Source: an uncultured Mucilaginibacter sp. (lineage in GTDB: Bacteria > Bacteroidota > Bacteroidia > Sphingobacteriales > Sphingobacteriaceae). Taken from it: DNA of 64,000 nt. The position numbers and the translations under genes are program-made. Shown here in pieces: positions 44,326 through 53,120 of the stretch. The stretch covers positions 44,332-108,331 of the forward strand of contig CAIPFE010000012.1 of assembly GCA_903864275.1 (NCBI GenBank). Reading direction: 5' to 3'. The notes beneath the pieces were generated by a model that was not told the origin of the DNA, did no database searches, and saw nothing but the letters and a program-made list of their open reading frames with translations. Within the stretch, counting starts at the first letter, position 1. Each line of letters starts with the position of its first letter.

Positions 44326-44979
44326 TTATTGGGCGCTATCCAAAAACATTGTAAAATCATCAATATCCAAAAACTTTTTATAATTATCTTCTATCCATTT
44401 ATGATCTCTATCCCACCATTTAGATTTTAATAACATTTCAATTTGTGATTCATTAAACCTGTATTTAATAACTTTTGCCGGGCATCCAACGGCGATGGCA
44501 TAATCAGGCACATCCTTTGTCACCACGGCGCCGGCCCCTATTATTGCACCGGTACCCACTGTAATGTTATTTAAAATTATTGCATTAACGCCTATCCAAA
44601 CATCGTTCCCAATGGTATTGGTACCCATCTCTTTAAAATGGGATTCTTCCGTAAAGGAATAACCGCATTGCTTTAAGTTCGAAAAAAAAGCAGGATGTGT
44701 TGAAACGAATTTACTGCTGGGATGATCACCCAGGCCTATGCAGACACCCTGTGCAATCGAACAAAACTTGCCGATGACACAGTTCATCACAGTTACGTTT
44801 TTTGACAGATAGGTAAAATCACCTATTTGGGTATTGAAAACATAGCTGTCTTTTCCAACCGGGCAAAATTTACCTAACGTACTTTTATCAAGGACATAGT
44901 TCAGGTCTTCAGTTTTTTTACGGTAAAACACACTTCTAACTTTGTTTACAGCTCTTTTCAAAAGATATAAGTTTCCCAC
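44326..44979 (-). CDS. LbH acetyltransferase, CatB/xenobiotic acetyltransferase-like
   Basis: 217 residues with hexapeptide repeats from about 35 to 175 ([74 protein letters not shown]). [18 protein letters not shown] near 83-100 is the loop with the catalytic histidine. It probably acetylates a sugar hydroxyl or amino group with acetyl-CoA. The C-terminus [21 protein letters not shown] is typical. Located 4 nt after the upstream GT2. Confidence 0.9.
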   Translation of the reverse strand: MGNLYLLKRAVNKVRSVFYRKKTEDLNYVLDKSTLGKFCPVGKDSYVFNTQIGDFTYLSKNVTVMNCVIGKFCSIAQGVCIGLGDHPSSKFVSTHPAFFSNLKQCGYSFTEESHFKEMGTNTIGNDVWIGVNAIILNNITVGTGAIIGAGAVVTKDVPDYAIAVGCPAKVIKYRFNESQIEMLLKSKWWDRDHKWIEDNYKKFLDIDDFTMFLDSAQ

Positions 44980-44983
44980 TATA

Positions 44984-45838
44984 TTATATACCTAATTTTA
45001 AGAGAAATAAAAATATGCCTGATATTTTACCAGTAAATCCGCAGGCAATTATCTCGTTTCGCGTTGAGATATTGTATTTTTTGCATATATGTAGCAAATG
45101 GAGCGTGCATTTAATTAAATATTGGTAACCAATAAAATGCTTGATCTTTTGAAAAACATAAAAGTTTTCAGAAACTTCAACCTCACGGTTGTTGCAATAA
45201 TCGCTTACCCTGCCTTCGGCGCCATAGGTGGTTATTAGCGGCAATGAATTGTAGGCCGGTTTATTGAATTTACAAATAACCCTTATATAAAACTCGATAT
45301 CAACCAGCCAGATTAAGTTTTTGTCAAAATACTCAAAAACACTTTTTCGGTAAATAACCGCGCTCGGGCTCCCAATTTTGTTGCTTAATAGTAATGATTC
45401 AGGGTGCGATTGAATCCTGTTTATATCGTTTGGTGATACCTGGTGTACCCAATTATCCCCGTTGGCCAGCAATACAAAAGAACTTGAAAATGCCAACGAA
45501 CACTGCGGATTATCTGAAAGCAGGGCGACAAATTGCGCTAAACTGTCCCCAGTGGTAAACCAGTCATCATGATGTACAATTTTTATATACTCGCCCGAAG
45601 CTTTTTTTATACATTCATTCCAATTTTGGGGAGATCCAAGTGTGACATCATTTTTGAAATAAAATAATCTTCCTTTAAAATCATATTTTTCAACAAATTC
45701 TTTCACTATCAAACCTGGTGAATCATCTGTAATTATAATTTCATAATCCTGGTATGTTTGTATTAATATTGAGTCAAGGGTGCGTTTGAGATGAATGGTT
45801 TGGTTATAGGTCGGGATACAAATAGATACTTTGGGCAT
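44984..45838 (-). CDS. GT2-family glycosyltransferase
   Basis: The track starts at 45859, but the ATG at 45838 ([21 protein letters not shown]) overlaps the stop codon of the upstream methyltransferase by one base (TAATG) and is the better start, giving 284 residues. [16 protein letters not shown] near 36 and [20 protein letters not shown] near 83-102 (HDD in the DxD place) form the donor site. Transfers a sugar in the cytosol; specificity unknown. Confidence 0.9.
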   Translation of the reverse strand: MPKVSICIPTYNQTIHLKRTLDSILIQTYQDYEIIITDDSPGLIVKEFVEKYDFKGRLFYFKNDVTLGSPQNWNECIKKASGEYIKIVHHDDWFTTGDSLAQFVALLSDNPQCSLAFSSSFVLLANGDNWVHQVSPNDINRIQSHPESLLLSNKIGSPSAVIYRKSVFEYFDKNLIWLVDIEFYIRVICKFNKPAYNSLPLITTYGAEGRVSDYCNNREVEVSENFYVFQKIKHFIGYQYLIKCTLHLLHICKKYNISTRNEIIACGFTGKISGIFLFLLKLGI

Positions 45839-46542
45839 TAATTTTTTACCGCTATACAAATTATAAAATCCTTTTCATTAAGTGTACTTTCTACTTTATG
45901 GGTTTTATAATTCTGATAATAAAAAGATACCGGTTTTAGGCCAGCGGTTGATAGCCATCCTGTTATTTTATTTTCGTCTATGTAAAACGTTTTGTGAAAT
46001 CCAAGGCTTCGGGCCCCTTCATCGTCGACTTGCATATACGGTGTCGAAAATATCATCATCCCACCTTTTTTTAATGCGTTAGCAAATTTTTTGAAAAGGA
46101 TTTTGATTTCTGCCTCGTCAAAATGTTCTATGGTCTCAAATGATACAATTTTGTCAAATTCATTTACAAAAGCAAGATCCAATAAATTCAGGCAAAAAAA
46201 CTCTACTTTATTATTTAGGATATACCTGCTTTTAACTGCGTCAATTACCACATTATCGATATCGGCTCCCGTCACTTTAGCAGCTCTCTTGCTTAACATT
46301 ACACTGCCGTACCCTGTACCGCATGCAAAATCTCCGCAAACGTCATCGTTATCGATTTTTTTTTCGGCAAATTCATAACGGCGGTAATGATTTATTTGAT
46401 AGATATCTAATTTATCTAATAGAAGATCGTTACTGTAAATAAAGTCAACCCGTTCGCCGTTGCCGCCTAAGGGATTAGATCTATTAAAATCATAGCTCTC
46501 TTTCGGCTTATTTCGAAAAAAATTCAGTATCCGTTCAAACAT
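45838..46542 (-). CDS. Class I SAM methyltransferase, UbiG-like
   Basis: 234 residues. DDVCGDFACGTGYGSVMLSKRAAKVTGADIDNVVI near 67-101 is motif I and the acidic loop; FDKIVSFETIEHFDEAEIKILFKKFANALKKGGMMIFSTPY near 129-169 follows. ACGTG replaces the usual GCGTG, a minor change. The closeness of this gene and a TylF-like gene to the Wzt gene fits methylation of the growing chain. Starts 30 nt downstream of the TylF-like gene. Confidence 0.85.
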   Translation of the reverse strand: MFERILNFFRNKPKESYDFNRSNPLGGNGERVDFIYSNDLLLDKLDIYQINHYRRYEFAEKKIDNDDVCGDFACGTGYGSVMLSKRAAKVTGADIDNVVIDAVKSRYILNNKVEFFCLNLLDLAFVNEFDKIVSFETIEHFDEAEIKILFKKFANALKKGGMMIFSTPYMQVDDEGARSLGFHKTFYIDENKITGWLSTAGLKPVSFYYQNYKTHKVESTLNEKDFIICIAVKN

Positions 46543-46572
46543 ATTTAATAACTATTACCAGGTAGAACATGG

Positions 46573-47382
46573 TTAAGGCTTAATGATTAATCCCTGGCAA
46601 GTGGGTAATGTTAAAACCATCACGCCCTTCGATTTAGCAAAAGCATCATGTGCTTCTTTCTGATCATTGGACATGTTAAGATAACCGTAATCATCTAAAA
46701 TTATAATTCCCCCACTCACAAGTTTGTCCCAGAAAAAGTTTAATGCCTCAAATTCGGGCTGGACGCAATTCATGTCTATGGATAAATAGCAAATCTTTTG
46801 CGTATCAACCTGGGACAAAGTTTCCGGGACCGGCCCTTTTATAATTTTTACATTAAAGTTTTTAAATGTTTCGATCACCTGTTCATAGACGTCGTTTTTT
46901 TTTCCGTAACCCAGAATTTCATGCCGTTCCATTTCACGGGGAGTACTGTATTTTTCAGACATTCCGGAAAAGGTATCTAACAGGTAATACTTTTTATTTA
47001 GGTCTTGAAAATTAACGAAGTTAATTACTGACCTGGCAAAAATACCTGTACTGACACCACAGTCTACAAAATCGCCCTCCAAATGAGCTGCATGATATGC
47101 GGCCCAGCATTGTACATGCGTTCTCCAGTGTATATCATAGTTTTTTAGCAAATGGCCCCCATCGGTCTGTTTTCCCAATTCATATGATTCTATAAAATGC
47201 GGATCCTTCATAAAGTCAGCATTATGAAATGTATATAGAAAATCCTGAGCGTATGTTACATCTGATTTTTTAAGCAAATAATAATCATTTAAATCAATTC
47301 CATTTTTCCCTTTAAATACATTGGATTTTCTTAGGATATCAATCAATCTTTTTGGTAAGATTTTCTTTATGGTTTTTTTCAT
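46573..47382 (-). CDS. TylF/MycF-like O-methyltransferase
   Basis: The track starts at 47400; the ATG at 47382 (MKKTIKKILPKRLIDILRKSN) overlaps the wzt stop codon by 4 nt (ATGA) and gives 269 residues. LEGDFVDCGVSTGIFARSVINFV near 97-120, YYLLDTFSGMSEKYS near 132-146 and ICYLSIDMNCVQPEFEALNFFWDKLVSGGIIILDDYGY near 198-235 are the TylF family blocks; DD near 231 is metal-binding in the family. It would methylate a sugar hydroxyl. Directly downstream of wzt, so it is a candidate chain-terminating or chain-decorating enzyme. Confidence 0.88.
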   Translation of the reverse strand: MKKTIKKILPKRLIDILRKSNVFKGKNGIDLNDYYLLKKSDVTYAQDFLYTFHNADFMKDPHFIESYELGKQTDGGHLLKNYDIHWRTHVQCWAAYHAAHLEGDFVDCGVSTGIFARSVINFVNFQDLNKKYYLLDTFSGMSEKYSTPREMERHEILGYGKKNDVYEQVIETFKNFNVKIIKGPVPETLSQVDTQKICYLSIDMNCVQPEFEALNFFWDKLVSGGIIILDDYGYLNMSNDQKEAHDAFAKSKGVMVLTLPTCQGLIIKP

Positions 47383-48671
47383 ATGCTTAATGTATCCCAT
47401 TTTAAAATGGGGCGAACAATACCTGGAAATTCTCCTACGTAATTTCCCCGGGCCGATGCCACATCTAAATTATCAAATACAGTAAAAGCTACGGCGTCCA
47501 GTTCCTGGAAATGTAAATAGAACGGCTCCTGGTTAAATATTGCGACTCCTACATTAATCAATCCGTCCGAAAGAAAATTTCCGGGTATCCACATCGTTGA
47601 AGAATATTTTCCTACTTTTCTTTTGTCTTTTCTGATAGGAGAGGTCACATCATGAGAATTTAAAATATTAACGCCCTGACTGTTAAATAGATTCATTCCA
47701 TGAGTGAAGATATTTGTTTCTTTTAAAACCTTATACTTCATGGTAATACCCACTTTGGTTGTAATATCAAAGCTTTCGTTTGGCCTATACTGTTCGTCAT
47801 GAACATAAACTTCTAATAGTTTGACAGTTTCATCACCGGGAGCCGATATTTCATCCCATTTCCTTATAGCTGAAGTATCATTATCCGATCTCAAATACTT
47901 GTCAATTATATTGCTTGTACTACCGTATCCATTTAGAGAGCCATTCTTCAATAAAATCGCACGCGAGCATAAACGCATTATCGCTCCCATATTATGGCTC
48001 ACAAACAAAACCGTTCTGCCTTCACCTTTACTCATATCGTCCATTTTGCCAAGGCATTTTTTTTGAAACTCAGCATCACCAACGGCAAGTACTTCATCAA
48101 CTACTAATATTTCCGATTCCAGGTATGCTGCAACTGCAAAAGCCAGGCGCACGTACATTCCGGATGAATATCTTTTTACAGGTGTATCTATATAGCGTTC
48201 AACGCCGGCAAAATCAACTATTTCATCAAATTTTCTTTTGATCTCGGCCCTACGCATGCCAAGTATAGCGCCGTTTAGGTAAATATTTTCTTTACCGCTC
48301 AGTTCAGGATGGAAACCTGTGCCTACCTCCAACAAACTCGACACACGTCCTCTTATTTTTACTGAACCCGTAGTTGGAGAAGTCACCCGGCTCAAAATTT
48401 TAAGTAAGGTGCTTTTACCGGCACCGTTACGGCCGATAATTCCAACTGCATCGCCCTGCTCTATTTCAAAATTAATATCCTTTAAGCTCCATACGATATC
48501 GCTTTCGCCTTTTTTTGTCCGGTCATTTACTTCGCCGATTTTTAAAAAAGGATCTTCTTTGCCGCGTGCACGTGCCCAAAAACGTTCAAGGTCACGGGAA
48601 ACGGTACCCGTACCAAAGTTACCTAACTGGTAGGCTTTCGAAAGATTTTCAACTTTTATTACAGTGGCCAT
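47379..48671 (-). CDS. wzt: ABC-2 polysaccharide exporter ATPase with C-terminal glycan-binding domain (Wzt-like)
   Basis: 430 residues. Walker A IIGRNGAGKSTLLKIL near 78-93, signature YSSGMYVRLAFAVAAYLESEILVVDEVLAVGD near 166-197 with Walker B, and the H-loop VLFVSHNMG. Residues about 270-430 form an extra beta-sandwich domain (TVKLLEVYVHDEQYRPNESFDITTKVGI), as in Wzt proteins that recognise the modified non-reducing end of O-antigen chains. Pairs with the permease gene upstream (stop and start overlap by one base). Confidence 0.92.
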   Translation of the reverse strand: MATVIKVENLSKAYQLGNFGTGTVSRDLERFWARARGKEDPFLKIGEVNDRTKKGESDIVWSLKDINFEIEQGDAVGIIGRNGAGKSTLLKILSRVTSPTTGSVKIRGRVSSLLEVGTGFHPELSGKENIYLNGAILGMRRAEIKRKFDEIVDFAGVERYIDTPVKRYSSGMYVRLAFAVAAYLESEILVVDEVLAVGDAEFQKKCLGKMDDMSKGEGRTVLFVSHNMGAIMRLCSRAILLKNGSLNGYGSTSNIIDKYLRSDNDTSAIRKWDEISAPGDETVKLLEVYVHDEQYRPNESFDITTKVGITMKYKVLKETNIFTHGMNLFNSQGVNILNSHDVTSPIRKDKRKVGKYSSTMWIPGNFLSDGLINVGVAIFNQEPFYLHFQELDAVAFTVFDNLDVASARGNYVGEFPGIVRPILKWDTLSI

Positions 48672-49534
48672 TATACGGTATCCACAAAAGTTTTTTCTAC
48701 CCTATTAAATACTATCGCACCAACAATAAGGATGGTGAACACCGCGCCGCATGCAATGCCCAATAAACTCCAGTTAAAACTGCCTTCACCTAAGAAGCCT
48801 TTTCTGAAACTCTCAATTATAACAGTAATTGGGTTGTATTTGATCAGCCAGCTATATTTAGGATATTTCGTCTGAACAGTTGATAATGGATATATTACCG
48901 TAGTGGTGTACATTAACAGCGGTACGCCAAAACTTACCACAAAACTTAAATCGCGGTATTTGGTGGTAACAGCAGATACCATCATACCTAAACCTAAACC
49001 CAAAGCGGCAATTAATACAATTAATAATGGGAAAAGTAACAGATAGAGATTAGGGTGGATGGGAAACCCCTTAACACCATAAATGGCCATCATTACCAGG
49101 AATAATAAGAATTGAACACCAAAACGAATTAAATTTGAAAGCACAATGCTCAAAGGCATGATGAGGCGGGGAAAATAAACTTTACCCAGCATTGCGGCGT
49201 TATCTTTAAATACAGTTGACGTCTTGATCAGGCAGTCTGAAAAGTAGTTCCAGATAATTGTGCCTGCCAAATAAAATACAGGTGCGGGAATTGACCCGGT
49301 GCTAATTTGGGCAATGTTGGCAAAAACAAAATTGTAGAGGAGGATGGTAACTAAAGGCTGTAAAAAAAACCACAACGGTCCTAAAATGGTTTGCTTGTAA
49401 AATGCGACAAAGTCGCGCCTTACTAGTAATATAAGGAGATCCCTGTAATGCCATACATCTTTTAGTTTTAAGTCGAATAAATTATTTTTTGGCGTGATTT
49501 CAATATCCCAGCTTTCCTGCTCTGATTTATTCAT
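48671..49534 (-). CDS. wzm: ABC-2 polysaccharide exporter permease (Wzm-like)
   Basis: 287 residues. LKDVWHYRDLLILLVRRDFVAFYKQTILGPLWFFLQPLVTILLYNFVFANIA near 24-75 is the characteristic amphipathic start and first transmembrane segments; six hydrophobic segments in total, ending in GAVFTILIVGAIVFNRVEKTFVDTV. It forms the inner-membrane channel with Wzt. Overlaps the GT4 gene upstream by 8 nt. Confidence 0.93.
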   Translation of the reverse strand: MNKSEQESWDIEITPKNNLFDLKLKDVWHYRDLLILLVRRDFVAFYKQTILGPLWFFLQPLVTILLYNFVFANIAQISTGSIPAPVFYLAGTIIWNYFSDCLIKTSTVFKDNAAMLGKVYFPRLIMPLSIVLSNLIRFGVQFLLFLVMMAIYGVKGFPIHPNLYLLLFPLLIVLIAALGLGLGMMVSAVTTKYRDLSFVVSFGVPLLMYTTTVIYPLSTVQTKYPKYSWLIKYNPITVIIESFRKGFLGEGSFNWSLLGIACGAVFTILIVGAIVFNRVEKTFVDTV

Positions 49535-50648
49535 TATTAATTAGCTTCTCCAATTTATTCATGTAATCTATTGCGTTAAAATGCAGCAGGCATTGGTCCT
49601 GGAGATATTGTCTTTTACTTTCGGTCAAAGGGTTTTCTAAATATTCAATTATAACCCGTTCTAATTCGTCCACATCATCTGCATTAATAGCTGTTCCTAA
49701 TTGTCCGTTACAAATGGCGTCAACACTTCCGTCTGAATTACCGCAAACTACGGGCAATCCACAGGCTAATGCCTCGATAAATACTATTCCGAACCCTTCT
49801 TTTTTACTCGGTAAAACAAACAGGTCGGCCAGTAAAAAATAATCCGTCAGTTCGCTTTCTTCAATAAAATCTGTTAAAATAACTTGCTCATCTACTTTGT
49901 ATTTAGTTATTAACTTTTGAATACGTATCTCTTCCTTATGGTCATGATGCCCGGATAATACGTACCTGATTCCGGGGAACTTATCTTTTAATTTTCCTAT
50001 TACCTTTAGGACATGGTCGTGCCCTTTATATTGCTCAGAAGAGGCAAGGCGTGTCAATGTAAATATTATGGGCTCTTTACCGGTTAGGCGGTATCGCTTC
50101 AACAAGCGCCCTGGTTTTGTAAATCTGACGGGCAATTTCATAAAAGGATCGACAGCATTATTTAATACAGTGCATATGGCGGGGTCGGTTTGGTGCCGGC
50201 TTACCATTTGTTGCTTGGTGAAGTTGCTTACGCAAATAATTTTATCGCAACGATTTAGAAACAATTTTTTTAAAAAAGATAGCGGCCGCCAAACTTCAAT
50301 GCCGTGCGCAATAAGCCAGACTTTACATTTGGGATTTATCGATTTTATAAGTAAACCAATTATTGCAAGGTTAATGTGGCTTATGATGATTAGATCAGGC
50401 GTTTTGGCTTTAAGAATAGTTTTCAAAACAAAGCTTACCCTGTTTGTGCCAAAACCTCTGAAATTTTCCTCAGGGAGATATTGCGGCATTAAATCTTGAT
50501 TTGAATCATAAACTGACCAAAGTTTAAAATCCCATTCATTGCGCTTCGAGAGCAGGTATAGGGAATGGGCAAGGGTCCGGGTCATTTTCTGGATGCCCCC
50601 GGTAGTGCTAAAAGATTGCAATGAATAAAGTATTACTTTTTTAGTCAT
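49527..50648 (-). CDS. GT4-family glycosyltransferase
   Basis: The track starts at 50729 inside asnB; the ATG at 50648 (MTKKVILYSLQSFSTTGGIQKMTRTLAHSL) gives 373 residues and an 8-nt overlap with asnB. Donor domain: EPIIFTLTRLASSEQYKGHDHVLKVIGKL near 190-218 and ADLFVLPSKKEGFGIVFIEALACGLPVVCGNSDGS near 275-310 with the EX7E motif. Specificity unknown. Confidence 0.92.
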   Translation of the reverse strand: MTKKVILYSLQSFSTTGGIQKMTRTLAHSLYLLSKRNEWDFKLWSVYDSNQDLMPQYLPEENFRGFGTNRVSFVLKTILKAKTPDLIIISHINLAIIGLLIKSINPKCKVWLIAHGIEVWRPLSFLKKLFLNRCDKIICVSNFTKQQMVSRHQTDPAICTVLNNAVDPFMKLPVRFTKPGRLLKRYRLTGKEPIIFTLTRLASSEQYKGHDHVLKVIGKLKDKFPGIRYVLSGHHDHKEEIRIQKLITKYKVDEQVILTDFIEESELTDYFLLADLFVLPSKKEGFGIVFIEALACGLPVVCGNSDGSVDAICNGQLGTAINADDVDELERVIIEYLENPLTESKRQYLQDQCLLHFNAIDYMNKLEKLINNE

Positions 50649-52431
50649 GTATTTGTATCTGGTACAGCGCGAAAGCTTTTGACCAATGCATTTGCCCGCT
50701 TTTAAACTTTTTGACTGCGTTTTTTGCAACTGTACCTTTATATAGGTTTATGTTGCTTATTTCGGTATGCTTGCTCATCCATTCCTGCAATGGAAATGTG
50801 AAGCCCATTTTTGGCCTGTTCCAGGTCGATTTAGGTAAAATTTCGTTAAAGCTATCAATTAATATTTTTTTTGGCTGATTTTTATTAAATCTTATTTCAG
50901 CAGATATATTTTCTACGAGTTGCTGAAAATCTTCATCTAAAAACGGTACCCTTACCTCCAGGCCATGGCTCATACTCATAACATCCGTGTCCCTTAGCAA
51001 TTGATTTTGCATAAACAAGTTAGTTTCAAACCATGCAGCATGCAATTCATTATAGGGGCCCAAGTCGGGAATAGAACTTTCACTAAACAAAATCTCATCA
51101 ACTTCGCTTATATCTGCATCAAGTATTTTGGCAATCTCTGAAGGGACAAACAGGCCACGCAGCAAAAGGTAATCAGCATAAGGGTGGTCATGCGTTAAAA
51201 ATGATACCTTTCTGTATTTGTCTTTGCTAAAATAATTTGCAGCGTTTAATAGCGAAGAAGGAATTTTCCGCAAATACTGCAGGTATTTGATCCTGTTGAA
51301 TGAAGGATAGCCTCCAAAAAGTTCATCGGCGCCAATGCCTGATAATACGGCTTTTAAACCATCCTCATGTGCATATTTGCTAATAAACCAGGTATTAATG
51401 CCGTCGGTCGTTGGCATATCCATTGCATCGATGATGTCCGGGAAAAATTTTGCAAAGTCCTGCTGCTGTACTAAGTGACTATGTTTTTCGCCGCTAATGC
51501 GGCTTAAAATGATATTCTGGTAAGCGCGCTCATCATAATTTTTTTCGTTAAAATAAATAGAAATTGTTTTAAGCTGCTGTTCCTTTTGCTGATTAGCCAA
51601 TAAGGATACTATACTTGAGTCGACGCCCCCGCTTAAGAAAACACCAATAGGGGCGTCTGCCATGAGCTGCCTGTTCACTGCCTTTTTTAAGTAATCCTGA
51701 AGATACTGTTTGGCTACTCCAGGGTCAGTGATGAGCGCCTGACCTGATGCTTTGATTTTGTACGAAGCAAGTTGGTGCGTGTCCGAATGATGGCTCCAGG
51801 ACAAATAATGGCCTTTTGCCAGGCTATATACATTCTTTAGGGTGGTAAAGGGTTCAGGAATATGTCCAAAAGCTAAAAACCTAACCGGCCATGTTTGATC
51901 CTGATCGTTAGCGATGCCGGCAATTTTAAGTGCTTTTGTTTCTGATGCAAAACTTAACGTGCCGTTTTCGATATGGTAGTAAAGTGGTTTTACACCGGCA
52001 GTATCGCGCACCAAATAAGTTACAGCGCTTTTGCTGTCGTATAATGCGAAGGCAAACATCCCGCGAAATTTTGAAAATGCGTCCGTTCCCCAATGCGAAT
52101 AAGCATTCAAAATAACTTCGGTATCGGTATTGGAACGAAATTTAGCCCCCGCTTTTAATAGCTGTTGCTTTAATTCCCTGTAGTTGTAAATTTCGCCGTT
52201 AAATGTGATCCAGGCTTTTTGCTCAATATCTGCCATTGGTTGATGGCCGTTGCTGCTGAGGTCGATAATTGATAGCCTTCGATTACCAAATGCCAGGCCA
52301 GCTTTTTGATCAACAAAGACACCCTCATCGTCGGGGCCACCATGTTTCAAGGCATGGCACATTATACCAACCCTGTTGCTAATTTCACCTGGTGGTAACC
52401 TATTTGATATTATTCCAGCTATTCTGCACAT
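50641..52431 (-). CDS. asnB: Asparagine synthase-like glutamine amidotransferase
   Basis: 596 residues. The N-terminal glutaminase domain starts MCRIAGIISNR with the nucleophile Cys2 and includes AFGNRRLSIIDLS and WITFNGEIYNYRELK. The synthase domain has the PP-loop GVFLSGGVDSSIVSLLA near 260-276 and GIGADELFGGYPSF near 350. In polysaccharide and exosortase loci such proteins often amidate sugar acids or peptides rather than make free asparagine; a role on the glycan is inferred from position. About 155 bp of AT-rich spacer precede it. Confidence 0.88.
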   Translation of the reverse strand: MCRIAGIISNRLPPGEISNRVGIMCHALKHGGPDDEGVFVDQKAGLAFGNRRLSIIDLSSNGHQPMADIEQKAWITFNGEIYNYRELKQQLLKAGAKFRSNTDTEVILNAYSHWGTDAFSKFRGMFAFALYDSKSAVTYLVRDTAGVKPLYYHIENGTLSFASETKALKIAGIANDQDQTWPVRFLAFGHIPEPFTTLKNVYSLAKGHYLSWSHHSDTHQLASYKIKASGQALITDPGVAKQYLQDYLKKAVNRQLMADAPIGVFLSGGVDSSIVSLLANQQKEQQLKTISIYFNEKNYDERAYQNIILSRISGEKHSHLVQQQDFAKFFPDIIDAMDMPTTDGINTWFISKYAHEDGLKAVLSGIGADELFGGYPSFNRIKYLQYLRKIPSSLLNAANYFSKDKYRKVSFLTHDHPYADYLLLRGLFVPSEIAKILDADISEVDEILFSESSIPDLGPYNELHAAWFETNLFMQNQLLRDTDVMSMSHGLEVRVPFLDEDFQQLVENISAEIRFNKNQPKKILIDSFNEILPKSTWNRPKMGFTFPLQEWMSKHTEISNINLYKGTVAKNAVKKFKSGQMHWSKAFALYQIQIHD

Positions 52432-52587
52432 GTCTGTTCTATATTCACAGCTTCGCCCCGTAAGTCACATTAATTTAATGTAACTTATTTATTATTAAGA
52501 TATTAACTTTATACTTTAATTGAAATATAACAGCCTTAAATTAAAGTAAAAAATGCCATTTGGTATATAAAACTATAATATAAAATA

Positions 52588-53103
52588 CTAAAATCTGTCG
52601 ATCAATGAAGCTGCGATATATATAATTATTGAATATCCCAGGTTTTCGAGCCTTAACGCAAGTTGTTTTTGGGAACGATAAGATATGATCTCGCCCATAA
52701 GGCCTTTTAGTGGCCCCGCTTTAATCATAACCTTTTCTCCGGGCTGCAAGTCTTCTTCAGTGATTTCCAATTCAAATGGACTGGCCATCACCAGTTTCAG
52801 GCTATCAATTTGACGCTGCGGCATCGACGCAATTTTGCCTGAGAAATATATAAAACGCGACACTCCTTTTGTCATCAATACCTCTGTTTGCTGATGTTCT
52901 TTAATATGAACAAATAGGTATGATTTAATAAAAGGTTCCTCCACCCATTTCTTTCTGTCACTCCATTGCTTAAGTTGCCTGTGCAGGGGTAAATAGGTTT
53001 CAAGCCCTTTGTTAATTAATGCCTGGCAGGCTTTTTTTTCTGTACGTGGATGTGTATAAACAGGATACCATTTGCTGATGTCAGTATTTGATCTTGGAAC
53101 CAT
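52588..53103 (-). CDS. NusG-like antiterminator, UpxY/RfaH type
   Basis: 171 residues. KWYPVYTHPRTEKKACQALINKGLETYLPLHRQLKQW near 11-47 is the NusG N-terminal domain with the RNA-polymerase-binding face; EEDLQPGEKVMIKAGPLKGLMGEIIS near 117-142 is the KOW motif. Paralogues of this kind prevent early termination in long polysaccharide operons, usually by loading at a leader sequence. It is the third gene after wza and wzc, 17 nt beyond the wzc start region, and probably acts on this very operon, which runs for more than 30 kb. Confidence 0.9.
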   Translation of the reverse strand: MVPRSNTDISKWYPVYTHPRTEKKACQALINKGLETYLPLHRQLKQWSDRKKWVEEPFIKSYLFVHIKEHQQTEVLMTKGVSRFIYFSGKIASMPQRQIDSLKLVMASPFELEITEEDLQPGEKVMIKAGPLKGLMGEIISYRSQKQLALRLENLGYSIIIYIAASLIDRF

Positions 53104-53120
53104 AGTTTACCTGCAAGAAA

